NCBI GenBank assembly: GCA_902791945.1
Contig: CADAXR010000007.1
Location: 1-47,583, forward strand
Reading direction: 5' to 3'
Length of the DNA: 47,583 nucleotides
Source: an uncultured Bacteroidia bacterium
Lineage (GTDB): Bacteria > Bacteroidota > Bacteroidia > Bacteroidales > UBA932
In this document: one piece after another, positions 9,563-18,435 of the stretch
How positions within the stretch are numbered: position 1 is the stretch's first letter
How the letters are laid out: the number at the start of each line of letters is the position of its first letter
Position numbers and translations under genes: made by a program
The notes under the pieces: model-generated
The model's database searches: none
The model's input: only the letters and a program-made list of their open reading frames with translations
Told to the model about the DNA's origin: nothing

Positions 9563-10258
9563 ATGACCGTCCCTGACATAACGATCGCAATAGACGGCTA
9601 TTCCTCCACGGGGAAAAGCACGTTTGCAAAACTTATCGCATCCACTTTCGGATTCCTCTACCTCGACTCCGGTGCGATGTACCGCGGTGTGACCCTCTTT
9701 GCCATGGAAAACGGCATGATCCGGGACGGAGCCGTCGACGAGCCCGCCCTCGAGGCCGTCATCGGAGGCCTTGACCTCCACTTCCGCCGCGACGGCGGGG
9801 CGACGACCCTCTGGCTCGGCGACCGCTGCATCGAAGGCGAGATCCGCACCCTCGCCGTCTCCGGCTACGTGAGCCCGGTGTCGGCCATCCCCTTCGTGCG
9901 CTCTTTCGTGGACGGCAAGCTCCATTCTTTCAGCGAGGGCGGCCGCGTCGTGATGGACGGCCGCGACATCGGCACGACAGTGTTCCCCGACGCCGAACTC
10001 AAGATTTTCATGGTCGCGGACGACAACGTAAGGGCGCAGAGGCGCTTCGACGAGATGGTCGCGAAGGGCCAGAGCCCCGTGTTCGAGGATGTCCTCGCGA
10101 ACCTTCGCGAGAGAGACCACATCGACTCCCACCGCAAGACTTCTCCTCTCCGCCAGGCCGAGGACGCCTTTGTCCTTGACAATTCAGCCATGACTCTCGA
10201 GGATGAGCTCATCTGGATCCGCGGCCTCATCCAGGGCCGCTTCGGCATCCTTTCCTGA
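9563..10258 (+). CDS. cmk: Cytidylate kinase
   Basis: A 231-residue NMP kinase that phosphorylates CMP and dCMP with ATP. The P-loop is GYSSTGKST (12-20), in the form usual for Bacteroidetes Cmk. Other family marks are LDSGAMYRGVTLFA, which contacts the nucleotide, and VVMDGRDIGTTVFPDAELKIFM with the conserved Arg-Asp pair. The lid region contains RAQRRFDEM. The length matches the short Cmk type. The TGA stop overlaps the ispH ATG by one base (TGATG), which points to translational coupling. Identification is secure. Confidence 0.96.
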   Translation: MTVPDITIAIDGYSSTGKSTFAKLIASTFGFLYLDSGAMYRGVTLFAMENGMIRDGAVDEPALEAVIGGLDLHFRRDGGATTLWLGDRCIEGEIRTLAVSGYVSPVSAIPFVRSFVDGKLHSFSEGGRVVMDGRDIGTTVFPDAELKIFMVADDNVRAQRRFDEMVAKGQSPVFEDVLANLRERDHIDSHRKTSPLRQAEDAFVLDNSAMTLEDELIWIRGLIQGRFGILS

Positions 10259-11151
10259 TGCCCCGCGGCGTAGAAATAGACCCTCAGGCCGGCTTCTGCG
10301 GCGGAGTTATCCGCGCGATAAGCCGTGCTGAAGCCTTTCTGGAGGCCTCTCCGAGGCTGTTCTCCCTCGGCGCCATAGTCCACAACGAGGCCGAGTTGGA
10401 GCGCCTTGCAGGGAAGGGCCTTACCAGCGTGGATTCACTTCAGGACGTGCCCGAGGGGGCGCCGGTGCTCATCCGGGCCCACGGGGAGCCCCCGGAGACC
10501 TACGCAGCAGCCGGTTCCAGGGAGATAATCGACTGCACCTGCCCCGTCGTCCTTCAGCTCCAGCAGAGCATACGGCTCGCCCATGCGAGGCTCCGTGAAG
10601 ACGGCCGCCACGGCACTCTCGTCATCTTCGGCAAGATCGGCCACGCCGAGGTACTCGGCCTTCTCGGTCAGGTCGGCGGCGACGCCGTAGTGGTCGAAGA
10701 CCTCGCATCCCTGCCTGAGGCCCTGAAAGACGCAGATATGCGTGACAGGGTGGAGGTCTTTTCACAGACGACAAAGAGCCCTGCGGCCTACAGGGCGCTC
10801 TGCGATGCCATCGCCGCGGCGATGAAGGAGGCCCGCGGCGGCGTTCCGCCGGGCCGTGACCTCGCCGTCCACGAGACCGTCTGCCGCCAGGTCGCTTCCC
10901 GCTATTCTTCGCTCGGGAAGTTCGCCCTGTCTCATGACGCCGTGGTCTTTGTCTCCGGGACCTCCAGCTCCAACGGACGTGTGCTCTTCGAGCTCTGCCG
11001 TAATGTCAACCCGCGTACCCACCGCATCGGCTCTTCAGCCGACATCGACCCGTCCTGGTTCCGCCCGGACGACAGCATAGGCGTCTCAGGAGCGACCTCG
11101 ACACCGAAGTGGCTCCTGGAAGAAGTGGCGGGATATCTCAAAGGAATATAA
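10258..11151 (+). CDS. ispH: 4-hydroxy-3-methylbut-2-enyl diphosphate reductase
   Basis: IspH (LytB) carries out the last step of the MEP isoprenoid pathway, making IPP and DMAPP with an iron-sulfur cluster. The three cluster cysteines are visible: Cys14 in GFCGGVIRAI, Cys95 in DCTCPVV and Cys209 in TVCRQ. Other marks are IVHNEAELERL, the histidine in IFGKIGHAEVLGL, and the C-terminal GVSGATSTP. The 297-residue length is normal. The start codon overlaps the cmk stop. The last 14 bases overlap the convergent M16 peptidase gene. It implies that this organism uses the MEP pathway rather than mevalonate. Confidence 0.96.
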   Translation: MPRGVEIDPQAGFCGGVIRAISRAEAFLEASPRLFSLGAIVHNEAELERLAGKGLTSVDSLQDVPEGAPVLIRAHGEPPETYAAAGSREIIDCTCPVVLQLQQSIRLAHARLREDGRHGTLVIFGKIGHAEVLGLLGQVGGDAVVVEDLASLPEALKDADMRDRVEVFSQTTKSPAAYRALCDAIAAAMKEARGGVPPGRDLAVHETVCRQVASRYSSLGKFALSHDAVVFVSGTSSSNGRVLFELCRNVNPRTHRIGSSADIDPSWFRPDDSIGVSGATSTPKWLLEEVAGYLKGI

Positions 11152-12364
11152 GCTCCGACGCAGCGCCGGGGGAGAGCAGCGCCTCTGCGAAAAAGCGCAG
11201 GCGCTCGGGCGTCACAGCCTCAAGTTTGCTCCGCGTCTCTTCGGCAGGCGGCACCTTTCCGTATGAAATCAGGCTCTTGCCCATTGACAGGCAGCGGGCT
11301 TCTCCGCTTTCGGAGGAGACCGCCATCTGGCCGAGCAGCTGCCTTACCGCGGCCTTCAGGGACGACTCCGCCATCGGCGCGGCGATGAAGCGGTCAAGCC
11401 TCCGGCGGATTGCGTCGAGGCATTTCTCGAGGTTCGGCCTGTCGCATCCGAAGGAGATGGCGAGGATGCCCGTGTCGGAGTACTGTGTGTAGGAGCACTC
11501 GACGCCATAGACCCAGCCGTGTTTCTCCCGGAGGAGACGGCCGAGAATGGAGTTGGAGGCGGGACCTCCTAGGATGTTTGCAAGGAGGAAGACGGGGTAG
11601 CGGGAGTCGCCGGAGCGGAGCGACGGGGCCGGGACACCGATGACCGCATTGACTTCGTGGTTGTGCTTGTCCACCCTTTTGGAGAACGGGGCCGGCGCCG
11701 TGAATGGCATGGCCTCGCGGGCAATCTCCGCCGAGCCTGCCGGAAAAACTGGGCCTGTGAGTCTCAGGGCGAGTTCCTCGAGAGCAGGTTCGGGCTCCGG
11801 CGCCACTATGGTAAGGGCCATGCGGCCCGGAACGAACATCTTCCCGTAGTATTCCCTCAGGTCTGAGGCCTTGATCTTTTTGACTGAAGCGGCTGTGCCG
11901 AGTATGGGGCGGGATAGCCTGTGGCCGGCAAAGAGCATCTCCTCGAATCTGTCATAGACATCCTCGAAGGGATTGTCCTTGTAGGATATGATCTCGTCGA
12001 TGACGACGCCCCTTTCCGTCTCGACCTCGCTGTCCGGGAAGGAGGCCTCGGAGCCGAGTTCCAGAAGGAGCGCCACGGCCTTCGGCAGGTCGTCCTTCAG
12101 GACTGTGGCGTGAAGGACTATCTCCTCCTTTGTTGTGAAGGCGTTGAGCTCGCCGCCGAGTTTGTCGAGGCGCGAAGATATATATGTGGAATCACGGCGG
12201 AGTGTCCCCCTGAAAAGGGTGTGCTCCATGAAATGGGTGATCCCGGCGGGGAATTCACCCTCGTCGGCCGTACCGCAGCGGACGGTCAGGGCGCACCAGG
12301 CGACGTTGCGGCCGCCTGTCGCGACCGCATACCTCAGACCGCTTCCGGTGATGCCTTCCCTCAT
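11138..12364 (-). CDS. M16 family zinc peptidase
   Basis: A 408-residue insulinase/pitrilysin-type protein. The inverted zinc motif HFMEH (44-48) and the downstream ETERGVVIDEI glutamate, the third zinc ligand, show an active M16 N-terminal domain. The C-terminal M16_C-like domain contains the GWVYGVECSYTQYSDTG segment. No signal peptide is seen, so it is probably cytoplasmic or processing-related. The frame is open further upstream, but the ATG at 12362-12364 was chosen because it overlaps the TGA of the preceding gene as ATGA and because MREGITGSGLRYAV gives a normal family N-terminus. Substrate unknown. The 3' end overlaps ispH by 14 bases in convergent orientation. Confidence 0.9.
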   Translation of the reverse strand: MREGITGSGLRYAVATGGRNVAWCALTVRCGTADEGEFPAGITHFMEHTLFRGTLRRDSTYISSRLDKLGGELNAFTTKEEIVLHATVLKDDLPKAVALLLELGSEASFPDSEVETERGVVIDEIISYKDNPFEDVYDRFEEMLFAGHRLSRPILGTAASVKKIKASDLREYYGKMFVPGRMALTIVAPEPEPALEELALRLTGPVFPAGSAEIAREAMPFTAPAPFSKRVDKHNHEVNAVIGVPAPSLRSGDSRYPVFLLANILGGPASNSILGRLLREKHGWVYGVECSYTQYSDTGILAISFGCDRPNLEKCLDAIRRRLDRFIAAPMAESSLKAAVRQLLGQMAVSSESGEARCLSMGKSLISYGKVPPAEETRSKLEAVTPERLRFFAEALLSPGAASELIFL

Positions 12365-13203
12365 CGCGGGCCGGCTATCTTTTTGAGATCGGAGGAGAGG
12401 AGGCCGACGCCGGTCTTGCCGGTGATCTTGTGCTTGGCGACGTAGTAGAGCCTGTGGTCGTCCGCTCCGATGAGCATTTTGTGGCACACGGAGCCGGAAG
12501 TGGGTTCCTTGGGGGCCACGACGAAGCTCACGAGGGTGTGGTAGGTGCCCTTTTCGAACACCTCGTCGGCGTCGTCTTCGTCACAGAGGATAATGTCCTC
12601 GTCGATGTATTTCGCCTTGTCGGCGGGGCTCACGCGGAAGCTGAGGTCCTGCTCGGCCATATAGATGCGCTTGATGCCGCTGGCGGAGAGGTTGCGGTTG
12701 TAGAGGTTGAGGCCTACGAAGTTGGTAAGTTCCTTCTCGATTGCCTTCCGGGTGTAGTCCTGCATGATGTCGAGGAGGGCGGGAAGGAAGGTGAACTCCC
12801 TGCCGTTGTCCCTTGCGGGACCGGAGGGGATGGAGACCACTTCGGTCATCGCACTGATGCCTTCGGCGGCTTCCGGGCCGCCCTTTACGAGGGTCAGGAA
12901 TTCGATGCCGGCGTCCATCTCGTGGCCGTACTGCCCGTCGACGTACATGAGAAAATAGTTGTTGTCTTTGGTCTTGAGGGTCTCGAACTCCTCCGCCGTG
13001 CAGAACTCGAACGGGGAGATGTTCCAGTGATCGACCACTTCCTTGCGGAGGAAGGAGTCTTTCATGTCATTGCCGGTCAGGACCACCTTGGTGATGCAGT
13101 CCTGGAAATCGGCGATCTTGAATTTCTTGGTCTCGATTTTCGCCTGGGCGGCGGCAACCATGCACGCCAGCCCCGCGGCGAGGCAGATGATAAACTTTTT
13201 CAT
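12361..13203 (-). CDS. Secreted protein of unknown function
   Basis: A 280-residue protein with a clear Sec signal peptide (MKKFIICLAAGLACMVAAAQA), so it is predicted periplasmic or outer-membrane linked. I do not recognise a domain. The mature part is rich in acidic residues and has several cysteines (in QDCITKV, FCTAEEF, ILCDEDDADEVF and SVCHKML). It has no repeats or later membrane segments. It lies 12 bases after uvrA and overlaps the M16 peptidase start by 4 bases, so it is cotranscribed with both. It may be a Bacteroidetes-specific conserved protein; nothing in the sequence indicates a function. Confidence 0.85.
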   Translation of the reverse strand: MKKFIICLAAGLACMVAAAQAKIETKKFKIADFQDCITKVVLTGNDMKDSFLRKEVVDHWNISPFEFCTAEEFETLKTKDNNYFLMYVDGQYGHEMDAGIEFLTLVKGGPEAAEGISAMTEVVSIPSGPARDNGREFTFLPALLDIMQDYTRKAIEKELTNFVGLNLYNRNLSASGIKRIYMAEQDLSFRVSPADKAKYIDEDIILCDEDDADEVFEKGTYHTLVSFVVAPKEPTSGSVCHKMLIGADDHRLYYVAKHKITGKTGVGLLSSDLKKIAGPR

Positions 13204-13215
13204 AACAGGGCAAAG

Positions 13216-16005
13216 TTACGAATTAATTTCAAGATACTCTCCTGTGACGGAAGCGGGATTGGCCGCGACCTGCTCCGGAGTGCCCGAGGCGACGATGCGT
13301 CCGCCTTTGGCGCCTCCTCCGGGCCCGAGGTCGATGAGGTAATCGACGCTTTTGAGTACGTCAGGATTGTGCTCTATAATTATAACGGTGTTTCCGGCAT
13401 CAACAATCTTGCCAAGTACTCCGAGAAGGACCTTGATGTCTTCGAAATGAAGGCCGGTCGTGGGTTCGTCCAGGATATAGAGGGTGTTGCCGGTGCCGGG
13501 ACGGGAGAGTTCGGCGGCGAGCTTCATCCTCTGGGATTCGCCGCCGGAGAGGGTCACGGCGGACTGTCCGAGGTGGACGTATCCGAGGCCGACATCGACG
13601 AGCGCCTTCAGCTTGGCAGCGATTTTCGGCACGGGCTTGAAGAACTCGTAAGCTTCGCTGATAGGCATCTCGAGGACGTCGTTGATGTTCTTCCCCTTGT
13701 ATTTCACCGCAAGGGTGTCTTCCTTGTATCGCATCCCGCGGCACTCGTCGCAGACGACGTTGACAGATGGGAGGAAATTCATCTCGATAACCTTGATGCC
13801 TGCGCCCTTGCACTCTTCGCAGCGCCCGCCGGGGATATTGAAGGAGAACCGGCCCGCCTTGAAACCGCGGACCTTTGCGTCCCGCGTGTTTTCGTAGAGG
13901 AGACGGATGTCCGTGAACACTCCGGTAAAGGTCGCGGGATTGCTGCGCGGGGTCCTGCCGATGGGGGACTGGTCGATTTCGATCAGTTTGTCGATGTTCT
14001 CAAGGCCTTCGAGCCCGCGGCAGGGCAGGGGCTTTTTCTTGGAACGGTAGAGCTTCTGCTTGATGAGGGGTACGAGAGTCTCGTTGATAAGGGACGATTT
14101 GCCGCTGCCGGAAAGGCCGCTGATGCCGATGAAGCAACCGAGGGGAAAGGTGACGTCAATGCCTTTCAGGTTGTTTCCGGAAGCGCCACGGAGGGTGAGG
14201 AACGTGCCGTTTCCGCGCCTGCGGGATTCGGGCACCGGGATGCTCCGGATGCCTTTCAGGTAGTCGAGGGTAAGCGATTCGCCGAAGACGCAGTGGCTGC
14301 GGGTCTCCGCGTCCAGGCGGGCCCTGGGATTCAGCAGGACCTTCGTCGGGGCGCTGAGGCAGATTCGTCCGCCTTCGGCTCCTGCGCCGGGGCCTACATC
14401 CACTATCCAGTCGGCGCTCAGCATGGTCTCCGCGTCGTGCTCCACCACCATCACGGAGTTGCCCTCGTCGCGGAGAGCCTTGAGCGAAGCGATGAGCTTG
14501 CGGTTATCCTTCTGGTGAAGGCCTATGGAGGGTTCGTCCAGGATGTAGAGGACGTTGACCAGTTTGGAGCCTATCTGGGTTGCGAGGCGTATGCGCTGCG
14601 ACTCTCCACCGGAGAGCGAGGCCGTCGGCCTGTCGAGCGTCAGGTAGTCGAGTCCGACGTCCAGCATAAAGCCGACCCTGTCGCGAAGCTCCTTGAGTAT
14701 GTCCCTCGCTATGATTCTTTCCCTTTCGGAAAGGACCTCCTCCACGGTGTCCAGCCAGGTCTTTAGATCCGTCATCTCCATAGATGAGACCTCGGAAATG
14801 GTCTTGCCGCCAACCTTGAAAAGCAGGGCTTCCTTGTTTAGTCTTGTCCCGCCGCAGACGGGGCAGACTATCCTGTCCTCGATGTCTTCCGCCACTCCGT
14901 CGAAAGAGACCATCTCGGAGTCCCTGCCGTCGCCGATCCGGAACAGTTCGTCCGAACCGAAGACGAGAAGCGACACGGCTTCGTCGGGAATCGCGGCGAT
15001 GGGGTCGAAGAGGGAGAAATTGTATTTTCTTGCGATGGAGCGTATGATATCGAACTTTCGTCCTTCGCGGACGTGTCCAAGGGGGACTATGCCGCCGTCG
15101 GCGATGGATTTGGACTTGTCCGGGATGATGAGGTCCATGTTCACGTCGACTATCATCCCGAGCCCCTTGCAGTGGGGGCAGTAGCCTTCGGGGGAATTGA
15201 ACGAGAAGGAGTGCGGTTGCGGCTCCTGCAGGGAAAGGCCGGTCTCCGGGTCTACCAGATGCTTGGAGAAGTGGCTGAGCTCGCCGCTCTCCAGGTCGAG
15301 GACGGCGAGGGAGCCGTGTCCGGCGTCAAGAGCCGTCACGACGGAGGAGCGGATCCGCTTGTCGTCACCGCTTTCCGGGATCAGTTTGTCCACGACGAGC
15401 TCGATGAAGTGGATCTTGTAACGGTCCAGTGCATCGACTTCCTGGAGCGGAACGATCTCCCCGTCGATGCGGACCTCCGCGTAGCCGCGCCGCCTCAGGC
15501 GGTCGAAAAGCTCGCGGTAGTGGCCCTTGCGGCCCCTGATGAGCGGAGCGAGAAGAAGGCATTTCCTGCCCTCGTAGCTCTTCATTATAAGCTCCGTGAT
15601 CTGCTCGTCGGTGTATCGGACCATCTCCCTGCCGCTGTCGGGGGAGTAGGCCCTCGAGCCTTTTGCAAACAGAAGGCGGAGGAAGTCGTAGATTTCTGTA
15701 ATGGTGCCGACGGTCGAACGGGGGTTGCTCCCCGTCGTCTTCTGTTCAATGGCGATAATGGGGCTGAGACCGCGGATTTCTTCCACTTCGGGCTTCTCCA
15801 GCACGCCCATGAAGTATTTGGCGTAGGAGGAAAGGGTGTCCATGTAGCGCCTCTGGCCTTCGGCGTACAGGGTGTCGAAGGCTAGGGACGACTTTCCGCT
15901 TCCGGAGAGACCTGTCACCACGACGAACTCTCCTCTCGGAATGTCGATGCTGACATTCTTGAGGTTGTTGGCCCTTGCGCCCGTTATCTGGATGTATTCT
16001 TTCAA
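13216..16005 (-). CDS. uvrA: Excinuclease ABC subunit A
   Basis: The DNA damage sensor of nucleotide excision repair, 929 residues. Both ABC modules are present: Walker [10 protein letters not shown] appears near residue 31 and again in the second half, with signatures LSGGESQRI and LSGGESQRM and Walker B boxes [10 protein letters not shown] and [10 protein letters not shown]. The second zinc module (CEECKGAG and [10 protein letters not shown]) is intact. In the first zinc module I see only the YCPHCKGLG pair; the partner CxxC expected about 20 residues earlier is replaced by LVDPETG. The start is TTG at 16003-16005, which overlaps the TGA of the MBL gene as TTGA. No better in-frame ATG is near, and the N-terminus [16 protein letters not shown] is the normal one. 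Confidence 0.96.
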   Translation of the reverse strand: MKEYIQITGARANNLKNVSIDIPRGEFVVVTGLSGSGKSSLAFDTLYAEGQRRYMDTLSSYAKYFMGVLEKPEVEEIRGLSPIIAIEQKTTGSNPRSTVGTITEIYDFLRLLFAKGSRAYSPDSGREMVRYTDEQITELIMKSYEGRKCLLLAPLIRGRKGHYRELFDRLRRRGYAEVRIDGEIVPLQEVDALDRYKIHFIELVVDKLIPESGDDKRIRSSVVTALDAGHGSLAVLDLESGELSHFSKHLVDPETGLSLQEPQPHSFSFNSPEGYCPHCKGLGMIVDVNMDLIIPDKSKSIADGGIVPLGHVREGRKFDIIRSIARKYNFSLFDPIAAIPDEAVSLLVFGSDELFRIGDGRDSEMVSFDGVAEDIEDRIVCPVCGGTRLNKEALLFKVGGKTISEVSSMEMTDLKTWLDTVEEVLSERERIIARDILKELRDRVGFMLDVGLDYLTLDRPTASLSGGESQRIRLATQIGSKLVNVLYILDEPSIGLHQKDNRKLIASLKALRDEGNSVMVVEHDAETMLSADWIVDVGPGAGAEGGRICLSAPTKVLLNPRARLDAETRSHCVFGESLTLDYLKGIRSIPVPESRRRGNGTFLTLRGASGNNLKGIDVTFPLGCFIGISGLSGSGKSSLINETLVPLIKQKLYRSKKKPLPCRGLEGLENIDKLIEIDQSPIGRTPRSNPATFTGVFTDIRLLYENTRDAKVRGFKAGRFSFNIPGGRCEECKGAGIKVIEMNFLPSVNVVCDECRGMRYKEDTLAVKYKGKNINDVLEMPISEAYEFFKPVPKIAAKLKALVDVGLGYVHLGQSAVTLSGGESQRMKLAAELSRPGTGNTLYILDEPTTGLHFEDIKVLLGVLGKIVDAGNTVIIIEHNPDVLKSVDYLIDLGPGGGAKGGRIVASGTPEQVAANPASVTGEYLEINS

Positions 16006-16685
16006 TCCCGGCCCTCCAGCGCTATCGGTTCGACATCTCCCGCCTCCGGCTCGTTGAAGGGCTCGAGGAACGGATTTGTGGCGGCCTCCCGGCCTATTGT
16101 CGTGTCTCCGCCGTGGCCCGGGAGGACCATGGTGTCCTCCGGGAGGGTCATCAGCTTTTCAAGTACGCTCTTCATAAGGACGTCGTAGTCGCCGCCCGGA
16201 AGGTCCGTCCGGCCGATCGTCCCGGCGAAGAGGGTGTCTCCGCTGAAAAGGACCTTTTCCCCTTCGGAGAACCAGCAGAGGCCGCCGGGAGTGTGCCCGG
16301 GGGTCGCCATCGCCTTGAGTTCGATGTCGCCTATCTTTACGGCGTCTCCGTCTTTTGCAGGGATTTTTTCGAAACCGGTGTCTACGGAGTCCAGCCCGAA
16401 AAGGCCGGCCAGCTGGCCGCTCCTTTCGAGGATATAGGCGTCGTCTGGTGAGAATGTCACCGGCACGCCGTATTTCCGGGACAGGCGCGCCGCGCCGAAG
16501 CAGTGGTCCGGGTGTCCGTGGGTAAGGAGGATGTGCGTCAGATGTCCTGCCTCGCCGACGGCCTTTTCCAGAAAGTCCGCCTCGGCGGGACTGTAGCATC
16601 CCGGATCGACAACTGCTACCTTACCACCTGAGGCGATAAGGTAGCAGTTGGTTTCTATCGGGTTGAAAATAAATCCTTTGATCAT
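16002..16685 (-). CDS. MBL-fold metal-dependent hydrolase (glyoxalase II-like)
   Basis: A 227-residue cytoplasmic metallo-beta-lactamase-fold protein. The metal motif THGHPDH (His56, His58, Asp60, His61) is followed by [15 protein letters not shown] and PGHGGDT, which supply the remaining ligands of a two-metal site, as in glyoxalase II and YcbL-type thioesterases. The exact substrate is not shown, and a true hydroxyacylglutathione hydrolase role is unlikely because Bacteroidetes usually lack glutathione. The ATG directly abuts the stop of the Omp85-like gene upstream (TAG ATG), and its stop overlaps the uvrA TTG, which indicates one operon. Confidence 0.9.
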   Translation of the reverse strand: MIKGFIFNPIETNCYLIASGGKVAVVDPGCYSPAEADFLEKAVGEAGHLTHILLTHGHPDHCFGAARLSRKYGVPVTFSPDDAYILERSGQLAGLFGLDSVDTGFEKIPAKDGDAVKIGDIELKAMATPGHTPGGLCWFSEGEKVLFSGDTLFAGTIGRTDLPGGDYDVLMKSVLEKLMTLPEDTMVLPGHGGDTTIGREAATNPFLEPFNEPEAGDVEPIALEGRD

Positions 16686-18221
16686 CTAGAAGATGTAGTT
16701 GAGGCCGACGTTCATGCCCCATACGCCATCGTTCTGTGTCTTCCAGTCTTCCTTGTGACCGTAGAGGCTCTTGGCGAACTCGAAGGAGATGTTGAAGTTC
16801 TCGTTCATGATGACGTGGAGACCGATGCCGGCGCCCATGTGGAGGCGCTCGGTGCGGAGGTCGCCCTTGCCGCCGGCGATGCCGATGACGTCACGCTCGG
16901 AGAGCTTGTCGGTGACGGTCCCGTCGGAGAGGGTGACGGCCTTGGGAAGGGTGAGGTAGTCTCTCGTCGTCGAGGCCCTGTTGTAGGCGTCTTTCATCTG
17001 CTCCCACCTGTAGGGCTGCACGACTGCGCCCATATCGAAGAACGGGTTGAGGGCAAGGGTCCAGTGCTGCTTGATCCAGTCGAACTTGACAAACTTCCAT
17101 CTGAGCTCGAAGTTGGCCCAGGCGTAGCCGTTGCCCTGGATACGGTTGGCGATGGTGCCGCGGAGGGTGCAGGTCGAACCGAGGCCTTCGGTGTTGATCT
17201 GCTTCATGTTGAGGCTCTGGATGGTCTGGAGCAGGTAGAAGGGGGCGTTGCCTGCGATGAGACCCTGATAGGCGAGGTGGTATCCGAAGACGAGCTTCGG
17301 GGTCCCGAGGGAGTAGAAATCGCGGTAATGGATCGCAAGCTTGAGGTAGTTGTTGCGCCACTTGCCGAAGAAGTCGGGAGAACCGAAGAAATAGACCTCC
17401 AGGTTGCGTCCCTTCGAAGGACCGTTCTCGAAGTCGCGGGTGTCGTAGACAATACCGGCCTTGAGCTCGATGTGGTGTCCGCCGCCTGCTTCGCTTGCCG
17501 GGATGATGTCATACTTGCGGTAGAGGTCGAAGAGGGAAGGGGTCCCTGCGGTGATTTTCTTGTTGCGGGCGTTGCCGGTCTTGATCCACCAGTAGGAGAG
17601 GCCGCCGGCCCATCCCCAGTTGCTGTCTCCGAATTTGCCCTGGAAGCAGGTCATGACGCGGAAGATGTCCCTCTGCATGAGGTAGAATCCCGTGCCTTCG
17701 GGAGCGAAGGGAATGTCGACCTTGGAGTTGGCCTTGTCGTTCCAGACCTTGTCGAGGATGCTGATATAGGAGGAGGAAGCTCCGTTGAAACCATAGAAGG
17801 AATAGGTTCTGTTGGCGAACCAGGAGATCGCTGCGGAGAAACGGATGTTTCCGGGAATCAGGTACTTGGAGTCAAAGAAGCTGTGGAGGACGATGTTGCC
17901 TTTGGTGTAGGCGGAAACTTCGACGTTGAATTTGTAGAAGTAGTCCGGGTACTTGGAGCCGTCGCCGTAGTTGTAGATGTCGCAGAGGGCGCCGTAGTGG
18001 AAACCGAGGTCGGAGGAATAGCCGATTGCGGGAAGGGGACCGAAGTTCCATCCTGTCTTTATGGAGTCCTTGGGGGCTTTTTCTTTCTTGGCTTTCTTTT
18101 TCTTGCCTGTCTTGGCAACGGTTTCAGTGCTGTCAGTCGCTTCCTCGAGGAAGTCGTAATTCTCCGCGTACGCGCTCACAAAGAGCGTCGCGAGAAGGAA
18201 TGTGGTCAGTACTTTTTTCAT
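16686..18221 (-). CDS. Omp85/BamA-like outer membrane beta-barrel protein
   Basis: A 511-residue protein from the ATG at 18219-18221. This start was preferred over one 17 codons upstream because MKKVLTTFLLATLFVSAYA is a complete signal peptide at that point. A short lysine-rich stretch (KKKKAKKEKAPK, about 40-50 of the precursor) precedes a long region of alternating aromatic and polar residues with GxxYDTRDFENGP, typical of the Omp85 C-terminal barrel, and the chain ends in phenylalanine (GLNYIF), the usual outer-membrane barrel signature. No POTRA domains are present, so it resembles the short surface-antigen type and not BamA itself. Function is unknown; a role in protein or lipid export is a family-level guess. 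It is the first gene of the leftward cluster ending at the M16 peptidase. Confidence 0.8.
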   Translation of the reverse strand: MKKVLTTFLLATLFVSAYAENYDFLEEATDSTETVAKTGKKKKAKKEKAPKDSIKTGWNFGPLPAIGYSSDLGFHYGALCDIYNYGDGSKYPDYFYKFNVEVSAYTKGNIVLHSFFDSKYLIPGNIRFSAAISWFANRTYSFYGFNGASSSYISILDKVWNDKANSKVDIPFAPEGTGFYLMQRDIFRVMTCFQGKFGDSNWGWAGGLSYWWIKTGNARNKKITAGTPSLFDLYRKYDIIPASEAGGGHHIELKAGIVYDTRDFENGPSKGRNLEVYFFGSPDFFGKWRNNYLKLAIHYRDFYSLGTPKLVFGYHLAYQGLIAGNAPFYLLQTIQSLNMKQINTEGLGSTCTLRGTIANRIQGNGYAWANFELRWKFVKFDWIKQHWTLALNPFFDMGAVVQPYRWEQMKDAYNRASTTRDYLTLPKAVTLSDGTVTDKLSERDVIGIAGGKGDLRTERLHMGAGIGLHVIMNENFNISFEFAKSLYGHKEDWKTQNDGVWGMNVGLNYIF

Positions 18222-18243
18222 ACTTGGGTTAATAATCAGTCCC

Positions 18244-18273
18244 CAAAGATAGGAAAAAAAACCGACCTGCAAT
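18244..18273 (-). promoter_or_regulatory. Candidate promoter of the Omp85-like to M16 cluster
   Basis: Minus strand TATCTTTG at 18244-18251 is an exact TAnnTTTG -7 box. ATTG at 18270-18273, 18 bases upstream, is a three-of-four -33 box. The leader to the ATG at 18221 would be about 15-20 bases. Confidence 0.5.
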
Positions 18274-18284
18274 AAAATGGCGTC

Positions 18285-18362
18285 TTATTCAGTGGTGGTT
18301 TCTCCCCATCCGCCTATCATCAGCAGCAACGCAGCCAGACAAAGCGCAAGTTTTCCTTTCAT
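18285..18362 (-). CDS. Putative 25-residue hydrophobic peptide
   Basis: An ATG-to-TAA frame of 25 codons reading MKGKLALCLAALLLMIGGW and then GETTTE. It has a basic N-terminus, one hydrophobic segment and a short acidic tail, as expected of a single-pass membrane microprotein or a bare signal peptide. It lies 8 bases beyond the stem-loop that ends the PUL and just upstream of the promoter of the Omp85-like gene. There is no homology evidence, and a chance frame this short is quite possible. Its amino-acid pattern is what raises it above chance. Confidence 0.4.
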   Translation of the reverse strand: MKGKLALCLAALLLMIGGWGETTTE

Positions 18363-18370
18363 GAGTTTAA

Positions 18371-18408
18371 AAGGGAGCGGCAGGTGGTTTTCCCAACGCC
18401 GCTCCCTT
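18371..18408 (-). terminator. Stem-loop terminator after the last FISUMP gene
   Basis: An 11-base perfect inverted repeat (AAGGGAGCGGC at 18371-18381 pairing with GCCGCTCCCTT at 18398-18408) with a 16-base loop. On the minus strand the stem is followed by TTTTAAAC, so it can act as an intrinsic terminator 28 bases downstream of the FISUMP stop codon. Confidence 0.7.
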
Positions 18409-18435
18409 GAAATAAAAGTCAGAGTGGATTAATTA

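Noticed and set aside
12430..14766. A 778-codon open frame on the plus strand across the secreted protein and uvrA genes.
   Set aside because: It runs opposite to genes with clear motifs, has no recognisable protein features, and long antisense frames are expected in GC-rich coding DNA. Similar long shadows at 3276-4466, 16755-18275, 27260-29401 and 41181-42353 were rejected for the same reason.
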